From JAUVZF01 sp964539385 (GTDB lineage Bacteria; Planctomycetota; Phycisphaerae; FEN-1346): a DNA stretch of 64,000 nt. Positions 7,467 through 15,534 of the stretch are shown piece after piece. The stretch is from positions 1 to 64,000 of the forward strand of contig CAZIJC010000004.1 of NCBI GenBank assembly GCA_964539385.1, written 5' to 3'. A model generated the notes under the pieces. It worked only from the letters and a program-made list of their open reading frames with translations. It was not told where the DNA came from and searched no databases. The translations under genes and the position numbers were made by a program. Numbering within the stretch: the stretch's first letter is position 1; every line of letters starts with the position of its first letter.

Positions 7467-9436
7467 AAACCCGGATGACCCGTCAACCCATTCGCGGCGC
7501 CGTCCCCGGCCGACGCCTGACGGTCGGGGCGGCTTTCACGGGCGTCGTCGGGCTGGTTCTGGCGACGATTGCAAACACGCCTCTCGGTGCGGCCGAGAAG
7601 AAAGTCACGCACGTCACGGGCAGCCGGGCCACGTTTGTCCATCGCCTGCCCCTGCTCGACGCCGAAAACGGCGCCGTCGCGCCCGACGACGACCCCTGCA
7701 TGCCCTTCGCCTACCGCAACACGTGCACCAAGTGCCACGAGTACGACCACATCCGCAAAGGCTGGCACTTCAACGCGACCGATCCGGAGGTGGACCCCGG
7801 CCGCCCCGGGCACCCGTGGTTCTGGTGCGATCCCATGACGGGCACGGTCCTGCCGCTCTCGTACCGGAAGTGGTCGAACACGTGGCGGCCGGACAAGGTG
7901 GGCATGTCGCCGTGGAAGTTCTGTCTGAACTTCGGGCACCACCTTCCGGGCGGCGGGCCCGGCGAGAAAAGCGACGCCAACGACCCTGCCGCCAAGTGGC
8001 TCGTGGCGGGCAAACTCGATATCAACTGCGGCGCGTGCCACGACGGCAGCCCGGCCTACAATAACGTCGAGTGGTACCTCCAGATCGCCAAGCAGAACTT
8101 CATGTGGGCCGCCGCCGCCAGCACCGATCTGGCCGCCGTCACCGGCGCCGTCGCGAGCATGCCGGCGTCTTACGACCCCTTCATGGGTCCCGACGACGAG
8201 AAGCAGGCCGCAAAGGCGCCGGCCGTCCTGTATGATGCCTCGAAGTTCAACGCGAAAAAGGAGGTTTTCTTCGACCTGCCGGCCCAGTCGCTGGAAGAGC
8301 GATGCTACTTCTGTCACAGCCAGACGGAAGTCGGACCCGATGCGCCCGAACCCTGGGCCACCGATGCCGACGTCCATCTGCTCGCCGGCCTGACGTGCTC
8401 CGACTGCCACCGCAACGGTCTCGACCACAGGATGACACGCAACTACGAAGGCGAACCGGCCGCGAAGGACCATCCGGAACTGGCGTCGCTCACCTGCCGC
8501 GGCTGCCACCTCGGCGAGCAGTCGGCCGCCTTCGGTCCGAACACGATGGGCGGACGCCTCGGGGCGCCCGTCCCGACGCACCTCGGCCTGCCGACGATCC
8601 ACCTCGAAAACCTGGCGTGCACCACCTGCCACGCGGGCCCGTACCCCGAGCAGCGGACGCGCCGCGTTCAGACGTCGATGGCTCACCTTATCGAGTTCCA
8701 GGGCCCGCACCGCGGCCCCGACGCCCTGCCCCACATCGTTGAGCCGGTCTTCGTCCGCGGCAAAGAGGACGGTATAATCGGCCCTCGGCGGATGGTCTGG
8801 CCTGCGTTCTGGGCACGGCTCGAGAAATCGCCGACAGCCAAGCAGGCTGAGAAGGTCACGCCACTCGGCCCCGACACCGTGTACGAGACCGCCAAGGACG
8901 CCTTCGACAAGGCCATCGAAGGCGAAGCGGAAGGCGGCCTGACAAGCAAGCGTATCGCGGCCGTCCTCGCCATCCTCACGGAGAAGGACGAGAAGAAGGC
9001 CGAGTTCGCCTACGTCTGCGCCGGCAAACTCTACCGGGCGGGCCCCGACGGCGCCCTGACCGCCGCAGACCATCCGGACGCCAAGCCCGTCGCCTGGCCC
9101 ATCGGTCACAACGTGCGGCCGGCGGCCCAGTCGCTGGGCATGACCGACTGCACCGACTGCCACGGATTCGACGCGCCCGTCGCCTTCGGCGAGGTCGAGG
9201 TGCCGTCGCCGGCCAAGATCGGCCGGGGCGTGACGATGGCCATGTACGAGTTCCAGGGCCGCGACGCCTTGGAACTCAAGGCCTGGGCCATGTCATACGT
9301 GTTCCGCCCGATGTTTAAGGTGGTCGGTTTCACGACGGCGGGTGTGATTGCGGCCGTCCTGTTGCTGTATTTCTTCCTGGGCCTTGCCGCGCTCGCGCGT
9401 TGGGCCGGCAAGAAGGCCCCTCCCGGGCCCGCGTAG
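7463..9436 (+). CDS. Seven-heme c-type cytochrome with C-terminal membrane anchor
   Basis: A 657-residue protein with an N-terminal signal or anchor segment (about 20-44), seven CxxCH heme-binding motifs (Cys at about 88, 189, 281, 312, 345, 386 and 563) and one C-terminal transmembrane helix (about 617-644). The heme part should sit on the outer face of the membrane and pass electrons to or from the b-type cytochrome encoded next. I chose the TTG at 7463 because AGAGGA lies nine bases before it and it overlaps the previous stop (TTGA); an ATG at 7475 has no ribosome site. Resemblance to tetrathionate- or nitrite-reductase-type cytochromes cannot be settled by reading alone. Confidence 0.85.
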   Translation: MKTRMTRQPIRGAVPGRRLTVGAAFTGVVGLVLATIANTPLGAAEKKVTHVTGSRATFVHRLPLLDAENGAVAPDDDPCMPFAYRNTCTKCHEYDHIRKGWHFNATDPEVDPGRPGHPWFWCDPMTGTVLPLSYRKWSNTWRPDKVGMSPWKFCLNFGHHLPGGGPGEKSDANDPAAKWLVAGKLDINCGACHDGSPAYNNVEWYLQIAKQNFMWAAAASTDLAAVTGAVASMPASYDPFMGPDDEKQAAKAPAVLYDASKFNAKKEVFFDLPAQSLEERCYFCHSQTEVGPDAPEPWATDADVHLLAGLTCSDCHRNGLDHRMTRNYEGEPAAKDHPELASLTCRGCHLGEQSAAFGPNTMGGRLGAPVPTHLGLPTIHLENLACTTCHAGPYPEQRTRRVQTSMAHLIEFQGPHRGPDALPHIVEPVFVRGKEDGIIGPRRMVWPAFWARLEKSPTAKQAEKVTPLGPDTVYETAKDAFDKAIEGEAEGGLTSKRIAAVLAILTEKDEKKAEFAYVCAGKLYRAGPDGALTAADHPDAKPVAWPIGHNVRPAAQSLGMTDCTDCHGFDAPVAFGEVEVPSPAKIGRGVTMAMYEFQGRDALELKAWAMSYVFRPMFKVVGFTTAGVIAAVLLLYFFLGLAALARWAGKKAPPGPA

Positions 9437-9449
9437 GTGGGATGAACGA

Positions 9450-10160
9450 ATGAGCCTGTTCCAGATTCTTTCGATTCTCGGCATCGGTGGCACCCTTGCA
9501 GCGTGCCTGGTGCATTACCTTCTGGTCGCGCACCGGCAGCCGCACCCCGGTCACGGGGAGCGCCGCGTGCGGCGGTACAACCTGTGGGAGCGTCTGGTCC
9601 ACGTGGTTCTGCTCCTGACGTTCCTGGTGCTGGCGGTGAGCGGTTTCTGGGCGTCCATCGGTTGGGACGGGCCGATGAGCGGGTACCTCCTGATGATCCA
9701 CACGACGTGCGGCGCGGTCTTTGCCGTGTGCGTTGCCGTCAGCCTGCTTACGTGGGCGGCCGACCACGCCTTCGCCCCTTACGACGGCCGCTGGTTCCGG
9801 CGTGGCGGATGCTGTTCCACCAGGGACGACCTGCCCGCCGGACGGTTCAGCGGCTCCGACAAGGTTTACTTCTGGCTGGCGGCGCTCCTGACGCTTGTCG
9901 CCCTGCTGTCGATGCTCCTCAGCATGGTCCCGGTGCTGGACACGTATGGCCAGCACCTGATGTATCACGTGCACCGGTACGCCACCCTGGTCCTGGTCAT
10001 CACCACGATCTGGCACGGGTACATCACGACGGCGGCCAAACCGGGCGGCCTGAGCGCCATCCTGTTCGGCCGCGTCAGCCGCTCCTGGGCCCGGCGCTAT
10101 CACCCCATCTGGGGAAGCGGTGAGGGCGAACGGGCTCGCGCCGAAACTCAGCCGGATTGA
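9450..10160 (+). CDS. b-type cytochrome membrane subunit (cytochrome b561 / formate dehydrogenase gamma-like)
   Basis: A 236-residue membrane protein with an N-terminal helix and about four further hydrophobic helices. Histidines suited to bind two b hemes are at about H51 (ERLVHVV, helix 2), H84 (MIHTTCG), H173/H175 (MYHVHRY) and H189 (TIWHGY). The pattern fits the di-heme cytochrome b subunits that link quinones to periplasmic redox proteins. The ATG at 9450 lies 13 bases after the cytochrome c stop, behind AGGTGGGATG. With the preceding gene it forms a plausible quinone-to-periplasm electron-transfer module. The terminal electron acceptor is not encoded in view. Confidence 0.8.
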   Translation: MSLFQILSILGIGGTLAACLVHYLLVAHRQPHPGHGERRVRRYNLWERLVHVVLLLTFLVLAVSGFWASIGWDGPMSGYLLMIHTTCGAVFAVCVAVSLLTWAADHAFAPYDGRWFRRGGCCSTRDDLPAGRFSGSDKVYFWLAALLTLVALLSMLLSMVPVLDTYGQHLMYHVHRYATLVLVITTIWHGYITTAAKPGGLSAILFGRVSRSWARRYHPIWGSGEGERARAETQPD

Positions 10161-10169
10161 TCCCCCTCC

Positions 10170-10898
10170 ATGGACCTCTCGATCATTATCCCGGCGTTCC
10201 GCGAAGGCAAGAAGGTTGCGCACGACGTTGAGGCTGCCGCCAGGTTCCTCGTCGAACATGATCTGCGGGGCGAAATCATCGTCGTGGACGACGGCAGCCC
10301 CGACGACACGGAAGAAGCCGCCCTGCAAGCCGAGGTCCCGCCCGGTGTCGAGCGCCACGTCATCCGTTACACACCCAACCGCGGCAAGGGATACGCCCTC
10401 CGCACCGGCATGAGCCAGACGCACGGTGAGGTCATCATGTTCGCCGACGTGGGCCGGTGCGTGCCGCTGGATAACGCGCTTCGCGGCATCGAGGCGATCC
10501 GAAACGGCGAGTGCGAGATCGCACACGGGTCACGCAAACTGCCCGACAGCGTCCTCGACCGCCGCCAGCGCCTGTACCGGCGGATGCTGTCCTGGCTGTT
10601 CCGGAAGGTCGCCGGCGCCTGGATGGGCGTGCCGGGACGCCTGACCGACACGCAGTGCGGCTTCAAGATCTACCGCGGAGACGTGGGGCGAGAACTGTAC
10701 GCCGCCTGCCGGACCGACGGGTTCATGTTCGACCTCGAGGTCCTGCTGCGCGCCCTCCAGAAAGGGTACCGCGTGACCGAGTTCCCGGTCGAGTGGCGGT
10801 GCGACCGGGATTCTCGCCTGAAGCCCGCCCGCGGCGCAGGCCACACCTTCAAGGAACTGCGGCGGATCAAGCGCGACCTTCAAGAAGAAGCGTCGTAG
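10170..10898 (+). CDS. Glycosyltransferase family 2 (dolichyl/polyprenyl-phosphate sugar transferase-like)
   Basis: A 242-residue cytoplasmic GT-A glycosyltransferase. It begins with the family's LSIIIPAFREGKK strand-loop, has VVDDGS at about 39-43 for nucleotide-sugar binding, and the N-x-G-KG-x-A motif (about 70-76). The usual FADADG metal motif is reduced to FADVGR, keeping only the first aspartate (D93). This is unusual and could change metal use. There is no transmembrane helix. It starts nine bases after the cytochrome b stop but lacks a clear ribosome site. The family transfers glucose or mannose to a polyprenyl phosphate, which would suit the Agl23-like protein encoded 3 kb away, though that link is speculative. 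Confidence 0.8.
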   Translation: MDLSIIIPAFREGKKVAHDVEAAARFLVEHDLRGEIIVVDDGSPDDTEEAALQAEVPPGVERHVIRYTPNRGKGYALRTGMSQTHGEVIMFADVGRCVPLDNALRGIEAIRNGECEIAHGSRKLPDSVLDRRQRLYRRMLSWLFRKVAGAWMGVPGRLTDTQCGFKIYRGDVGRELYAACRTDGFMFDLEVLLRALQKGYRVTEFPVEWRCDRDSRLKPARGAGHTFKELRRIKRDLQEEAS

Positions 10899-10918
10899 GG
10901 GCGAGGCATGCCTCGCCC
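10899..10918. repeat. 20-bp perfect palindrome after the glycosyltransferase gene
   Basis: GGGCGAGGCATGCCTCGCCC reads the same on both strands and starts directly after the TAG stop of the glycosyltransferase gene. It may be a repetitive extragenic element or protein-binding site. A partial echo (GGCACACCTCGCCC) occurs near 11100. Confidence 0.6.
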
Positions 10919-10964
10919 ATCCTTCGCAAAGACGCCTTGGCGGGAGCGCCGCGGCGGGGGGGAG

Positions 10965-11078
10965 ATGAAACGCTACGGCCTGCTGGCCGAATCGTTCGAT
11001 CCGACGACCGGCGCCATCGACGTGTACCAGACGGACCGCGCCTACTGGCAGTCGCTCTGGTACCGGCCCCCGCGCTGA
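10965..11078 (+). CDS. Small ORF, 37 residues, unknown function
   Basis: An ATG at 10965 opens a 37-codon frame ending in TGA at 11076-11078. Third codon positions are almost all G or C, like the real genes nearby. The peptide (MKRYGLLAESFDPTTG...) is rich in aromatic residues, with WQSLWYRPP near its end. A G-rich tract ending GGGGAG abuts the start codon, closer than normal for a Shine-Dalgarno site. It fills most of the gap between the glycosyltransferase gene and the convergent DUF1080 gene. I do not recognise it. Confidence 0.35.
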   Translation: MKRYGLLAESFDPTTGAIDVYQTDRAYWQSLWYRPPR

Positions 11079-11124
11079 CGCGGGCGCCACAGCGGCAAGG
11101 CACACCTCGCCCCGCGCGTCCCTC

Positions 11125-11835
11125 TCAGTCCTTCGGCTTCGTGTGCCAGATATTGCGGAACTTGACGGGGCAGCCGTGGTCCTGGATCTGCAGGCGGTCC
11201 TGCGGGATTTCCGGCTTGTTCGACGCCTGGCCCGTCGGCACGATTTCCACGTCATCCTGGACCTTGACGCCGTTGTGCAGCACCGTGACGCGGGCCGCCT
11301 TGACCTTCTTGCCGGAGGCGTCGAACCGCGGCGCATGAAATGTGATGTCGAACGTCTGCCACTGGCCGGCCGGCAGGCTGGCGTTGACCTTCGGTGCGAT
11401 CCTGCGGTAGACGGCGCCGCAGCCGCTCGCCCTGGGGGGCTGACCGAAGGAGTCGAAGATCTGGATCTCGTATCGGTCCATGATGTAGAGGCCGCTGTTG
11501 CCGCCGCTCTTGGGCCGCTTGCCCCCTTCACCCGGCGGGATGTTGAACTCCAGGTGCAGGTGCATGTCGGCGAGTTTATCCACCGTGTACTGACTGCCGC
11601 TGCCCTTGACGATGTAGCCGTCGGCCGACGCCTGCCACGTCTTGTTGTTCCACTTCGCAAGCGACGGCGCCTTGCCGGGCTCAAACGCCAGGAGCACGAC
11701 GGCACCGGCGGGAGGCTTCTTGCCGAGTGTCGGCGACTTGCCGACCTCCGGCGCAGCAGCCGCCCGCGCCGTGCCTGCAAACAGGATCGAAAAGGCCAGG
11801 AGGACCGACAGAACCACCATCACCTTGCGATACAT
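11125..11835 (-). CDS. DUF1080 protein (3-keto-disaccharide hydrolase-type), secreted
   Basis: A 236-residue protein with a signal peptide (cleavage near residue 25, after GTARA) followed by one DUF1080 domain. This is a concanavalin-like jelly roll that planctomycetes carry in many copies. Family marks are the GNSGLYIMDRYEIQIFDSFG segment and the end IQDHGCPVKFRNIW. Some members hydrolyse 3-keto-disaccharides made by Gfo/Idh/MocA-type oxidases, which would fit the oxidoreductases encoded upstream. It lies 54 bases behind a second DUF1080 gene on the same strand, so the two are probably co-transcribed. Confidence 0.85.
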   Translation of the reverse strand: MYRKVMVVLSVLLAFSILFAGTARAAAAPEVGKSPTLGKKPPAGAVVLLAFEPGKAPSLAKWNNKTWQASADGYIVKGSGSQYTVDKLADMHLHLEFNIPPGEGGKRPKSGGNSGLYIMDRYEIQIFDSFGQPPRASGCGAVYRRIAPKVNASLPAGQWQTFDITFHAPRFDASGKKVKAARVTVLHNGVKVQDDVEIVPTGQASNKPEIPQDRLQIQDHGCPVKFRNIWHTKPKD

Positions 11836-11889
11836 TCATGCACTCCTTCCGAGGATCGGTCTGCGGCGAACGTCCGGCCGGGTCCGCGG

Positions 11890-12903
11890 TCAGTCCTTGA
11901 GCGGCACGTACCAGATGTTGCGAAACCGGGCGGGGTTGCCGTGATCCTGAAGCATGAGCGGCCCCTGCTCGCCGACCTTGCCCTTCATGCCCGCAGTGGT
12001 CGTCTTCGTGACCTCGGCGTTTTCCTGAATCAGGACACCGTTGAACAGCACCTTCTCGAAGACCGGCGGCTTGGTCACGGCGCCGTCGCCGCCCAACTTG
12101 GGGGCATGGAACACGACGTCGTAGGTCTGCCACCGCGTGGGCGGCAGGGCGGGATTGACCTTCGGCGCCGCTACGCCGTAGATCGCCCCGGCCTCGTTGC
12201 CTCTGCCCTCCAAACCGAACGAATCGAGCACCTGGATCTCGTACTTCCCGTGCAGGTACACGCCGCTGTTGCCGCGCCCCTGGCCGCGCGCCTTCGGCTG
12301 ATACGGGCACCGGAACTCGACGTGCAGTTTGATGCTGCCGAAGTTGCGTTTCGAGACGTTGCCGCCCCGGCTCACCAGCGCGCTGCCGTCGTCCATGGTT
12401 TCCCAGTTCGTGTTGTTCCACTCCTGGAGGTTCGTCTTCTTGCCGGGCGCGTACGGCAGCAGGACGACGGCGCCCGCCGGCGGTTTCTGGCCTTCGGTTG
12501 GCGACTTGCGCAGGGTGTACTTGCCCTCGAACTCGCCGGCGCTCGATTTGGCGACGAGCACCTCACCGCCCTCGATCGTGCCTTTGCCGTCCGCATCGCC
12601 GACCTTGCCGGCCAGTTCGACGCGTTTGCCCGCGGCCGTGCCCTCCAGTTCCCCGAACTTGCTCGACCACGCGTGGCTGGTGAACAGGCGGACGCGGTAC
12701 TTGCCGTCGCCCTCGCCGATGACTCTTGCCAGTGCCTCGGCGGCCGTGCCCCCGGCAGGGCGCCATTGGCCGACGTACTCGCCCATGATACCGTCGTCGG
12801 GTTCTTCGATCCGTTTCTCGGGCTTGCCTGCCTGAGACGGCACGGCTGCCAGGCCGACAGCCAGCAGTCCCGTCAGCATCATCAACACGATTGTACGTAG
12901 CAT
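11890..12903 (-). CDS. DUF1080 protein with extra N-terminal domain, secreted
   Basis: A 337-residue secreted protein. The signal peptide (MLRTIVLMMLTGLLAVGLA) is followed by a region of about 110 residues (IMGEYVGQW to GEFEGKYTL), which looks like a small beta domain found in front of some DUF1080 domains. A complete DUF1080 domain from about residue 145 contains GNSGVYLHGKYEIQVLDSFG and LQDHGNPARFRNIW. The ATG at 12903 is chosen because AAAGGAGA precedes it at ideal distance; an in-frame ATG 21 bases further upstream has none. It is paralogous to the following gene. Confidence 0.85.
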   Translation of the reverse strand: MLRTIVLMMLTGLLAVGLAAVPSQAGKPEKRIEEPDDGIMGEYVGQWRPAGGTAAEALARVIGEGDGKYRVRLFTSHAWSSKFGELEGTAAGKRVELAGKVGDADGKGTIEGGEVLVAKSSAGEFEGKYTLRKSPTEGQKPPAGAVVLLPYAPGKKTNLQEWNNTNWETMDDGSALVSRGGNVSKRNFGSIKLHVEFRCPYQPKARGQGRGNSGVYLHGKYEIQVLDSFGLEGRGNEAGAIYGVAAPKVNPALPPTRWQTYDVVFHAPKLGGDGAVTKPPVFEKVLFNGVLIQENAEVTKTTTAGMKGKVGEQGPLMLQDHGNPARFRNIWYVPLKD

Positions 12904-12997
12904 GACTGGTCTCCTTTGCTGCATTCGCGTGACACGCGCCCGTACGGGCGGCTAACCTGCTAACGCGCCGGGCAAGCCCGGCGGCTAACCTGCTCAA

Positions 12998-13930
12998 CTA
13001 CCACTTACCGAAGCGGGCAACCTTGCCGTCCGCCGACAACAGCATACCCGAAACCTCCGGGTGACGCCTACAATATTGCTCCACCTCTTTCGGCGACATC
13101 ACCAGGAACGCCGTGGAGAGGGCATCGGCCACCGTTGCCGTCGGCGTCACGGCCCAGGCGCCGAGATTGCCTTCGGCCAGGCGCCCGGACCGCGGATCGA
13201 TGATGTGCCGCCCACCCGGCGGCGAACCCGAACCGCTCATCGCCCGGTCCTTCAGGCACACCGACCCGAGCGCCTTGCCCTTCGGATCGCTCATCGCCAC
13301 CGCCCAACCCTCTTTGCCGGGCGGCGCTGCCGCCCCGAACACGGTGCTCTGGCCGCCGTGCACAAGCGCCGTCTCGATGCTCCATTCCCGAAGCAGCGCG
13401 ACCATCTGGTCCACGGCGTAGCCTTTACCGATGCCGCCGAGGTCGATCCGAACGCCGACGGCGCGGACGCCGACGGCGTGCTCGGCCTCGTCAAGCGCCA
13501 GGAGGCGCATGCCGGTCCGCGCTCGGGCCGCGGCAATCTCGTCGTCGGACGGGTTCGGCTTCGAGCCGTCCTTCGGCCACCACAGTTCAAATAGCCGCCC
13601 GATGGTCACGTCGAACGCGCCGCCCGTGTCGGCGTGGACCTGGGCCGCAACCTTCAGGCACTCGAACGTCGCGAGGCCGACGCGGACGCCCTGCCCCGCC
13701 TTCAAGGCGTTCACCTGCGAGACGTCGCTGGTGGTCCGGAAGCGGCTGAGTTCGCCTTCAAGGTGGTCGAGTTCCTCGAACGCCGCCGCCGACGCCTGGC
13801 GGGCGTACTCGTGCTCGTCGCCCGCAATGAAGACCTCGAAGACCGCCCCCATCGCCTCGTGGGCGAAATGGTCGAGGCCGGCGCCCTCCCGCTCACCGCC
13901 GGCCGAGATCAACTGCGGCGACTGGGTCAC
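12998..13930 (-). CDS. apbE: FAD:protein FMN transferase (ApbE family)
   Basis: A 310-residue ApbE-type flavin transferase, which splits FAD and attaches FMN to a Thr or Ser of partner proteins such as NqrB/RnfG-type subunits. Family motifs appear in order: MGAVFEV near the N-terminus, GGAFDVTIG, RIDLGGIGKGYAVD, HGGQSTVFG, HIIDPRSG and ADALSTAFLVM. The GTG at 13930 overlaps the stop of the preceding gene (GTGA), which decided the start. No signal peptide or lipobox is visible, although many ApbE proteins are exported, so this one may act in the cytoplasm. Its flavin acceptor protein is not in the window. Confidence 0.9.
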   Translation of the reverse strand: MTQSPQLISAGGEREGAGLDHFAHEAMGAVFEVFIAGDEHEYARQASAAAFEELDHLEGELSRFRTTSDVSQVNALKAGQGVRVGLATFECLKVAAQVHADTGGAFDVTIGRLFELWWPKDGSKPNPSDDEIAAARARTGMRLLALDEAEHAVGVRAVGVRIDLGGIGKGYAVDQMVALLREWSIETALVHGGQSTVFGAAAPPGKEGWAVAMSDPKGKALGSVCLKDRAMSGSGSPPGGRHIIDPRSGRLAEGNLGAWAVTPTATVADALSTAFLVMSPKEVEQYCRRHPEVSGMLLSADGKVARFGKW

Positions 13931-15534
13931 GGGCCGTCCCCCTTCGGCGCCCCGGCTTTGGGGGCAGACCACTTCTCCACGAGGGCATCCCAGAGCGACT
14001 GCTCAACGTAAATCGGCATGAACACCCCCGGCCGCAGGCCATGGATGCTCTGCCTGTTGTACGAGCCTTTCAGACGCGCCTCGAGCGCCTCCTGGACGTC
14101 CGGCGTCGTCAGAATGAGCGAAGCGTCGCAGTCCGCCGGCACCTCATGGTAGTACCCGATGTGGTCCTGGTTGAACTGCCGCAGGTACCAAGGCAGCGGC
14201 CAATAGTTCTCGGGCGTGATGACCTTGACGATCATGTCGTGGCCGTACGGCGAGACGGAGGCCACCTCCTCGACCCGTTTGACGATGTTCAGCGCGTCGC
14301 GCGACGTGTGAGCGTACACGTACGGGTTTCGCTGGTCGGCACAGAATCGGAAACTCGCCCGATGGGCCTGCCAGCCGAGGTGAGCGGCCAGAGCAGCCAG
14401 GACGACGACCACGATCGCCTTGAGCGGCCACTTGGGCGCCCACCGCACCAGCGCCATCGCCCCGACGCCCGCCATCAGGATACATCCGTGCAGGAACCCC
14501 ACCGCGCACCACGGGGTCTTGTACGGGATGACCGAGTAAGCCACCGTCAGCACGAGCGTGTAGACGGCGAGGAACCGCAGCAGCGGCGCGTGCGCGCGGC
14601 CGATGCCTTTCTTCGTAAGCGCCGCGACGATGCCGACCACGGCCAGGCCGAGGATCAGCCCTTCGCTCCACCACGGCCCGCTTGTGGCCTCCGTGACGAG
14701 TCGCGAGTGCGCCAACATGCCTACGTAGAAATACCACGGGTTGTCATGGAGCCCCACACCGCCGGCGCGGGTGAAGCAGTAGGCGTACGCGAGGACCGAA
14801 TCCAGCAACCCGCGGGCGTGTGTGAAAAACGAAGAGAACAGCACCAGCGCCGCCACGACCGCCGCCGCAAACGCCACCACCAGGTGGCGCCACGCCACGT
14901 GCGGGCCGGCAGGTGGCCGCTGGCGGTCCACCAACCGCGACCACAGCACCGTGCCCACCAGGGCCGCAACCGCCGCGGCCGCAGCAAGGACCCACGTCTC
15001 TTTCGTCGCTTGCATCAGGCCGAGAAACGCTCCGGCCGCCAGCGCCCATCCCCACCGGCGGCCCCGGGTATATCGCCACGCGCTGGCCAGAAAGGCAAAC
15101 GTGAAGAACACCAGGAGCATCTCCTGGACGTAATAGCGGCTGTAGAAGACCATGGCAGGCGAGATGGCCGTCAGGACGCCGGCGCAGACGGCAGCCAGCC
15201 GGCCGAGCCCGTCGCCCATCAGAACCAGCAGCAGGACCACGCCCACGCCGGCGAGCGCCGGCACAAGGCGAAGCATCGCGTCGGTCATCTGGCGCGACGT
15301 CCGGACGCCGGTCAGCCAGAACGTGGGCAGCGACAGGTAGTAGAGGGTCGGCCCGTGGTGATCGCGCGGGTTGTAGCGATAGACGCCGGACTCCAGGAGC
15401 ACGGCGGCCTTGACGGCCTGGTTGGCCTCGTCGCCGTGCATCGGGCGCAAACCGAGCCGTGGCAGCCGAAGCGCGAGGGCCCCGATTGCCACGGCCAGAA
15501 TGCAGACGCCAAACACCAGACGCGGGTGTTTCAT
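13927..15534 (-). CDS. Agl23-like (TIGR03663-type) membrane glycosyltransferase/flippase-associated protein
   Basis: A 535-residue membrane protein with about ten hydrophobic helices. Its first loop carries the acidic pair D35-E36 in MHGDEANQA, followed by YNPRDHHGPTLYYLSLP. That is the pattern of the TIGR03663 family (flippase activity-associated protein Agl23), a GT-C relative of PMT/ArnT enzymes. Such proteins probably move or transfer polyprenyl-linked sugars on the outer face of the membrane. Its ATG overlaps the stop of the preceding gene (ATGA), and its own stop overlaps apbE (GTGA), so the three genes are translationally coupled. The name comes from recalled motifs. Confidence 0.75.
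   Translation of the reverse strand: MKHPRLVFGVCILAVAIGALALRLPRLGLRPMHGDEANQAVKAAVLLESGVYRYNPRDHHGPTLYYLSLPTFWLTGVRTSRQMTDAMLRLVPALAGVGVVLLLVLMGDGLGRLAAVCAGVLTAISPAMVFYSRYYVQEMLLVFFTFAFLASAWRYTRGRRWGWALAAGAFLGLMQATKETWVLAAAAAVAALVGTVLWSRLVDRQRPPAGPHVAWRHLVVAFAAAVVAALVLFSSFFTHARGLLDSVLAYAYCFTRAGGVGLHDNPWYFYVGMLAHSRLVTEATSGPWWSEGLILGLAVVGIVAALTKKGIGRAHAPLLRFLAVYTLVLTVAYSVIPYKTPWCAVGFLHGCILMAGVGAMALVRWAPKWPLKAIVVVVLAALAAHLGWQAHRASFRFCADQRNPYVYAHTSRDALNIVKRVEEVASVSPYGHDMIVKVITPENYWPLPWYLRQFNQDHIGYYHEVPADCDASLILTTPDVQEALEARLKGSYNRQSIHGLRPGVFMPIYVEQSLWDALVEKWSAPKAGAPKGDGP

Noticed and set aside
13931..13972. Upstream start for ApbE
   Set aside because: It would extend 45 bases into the preceding gene, while the GTG at 13930 gives the GTGA overlap seen elsewhere in the operon.
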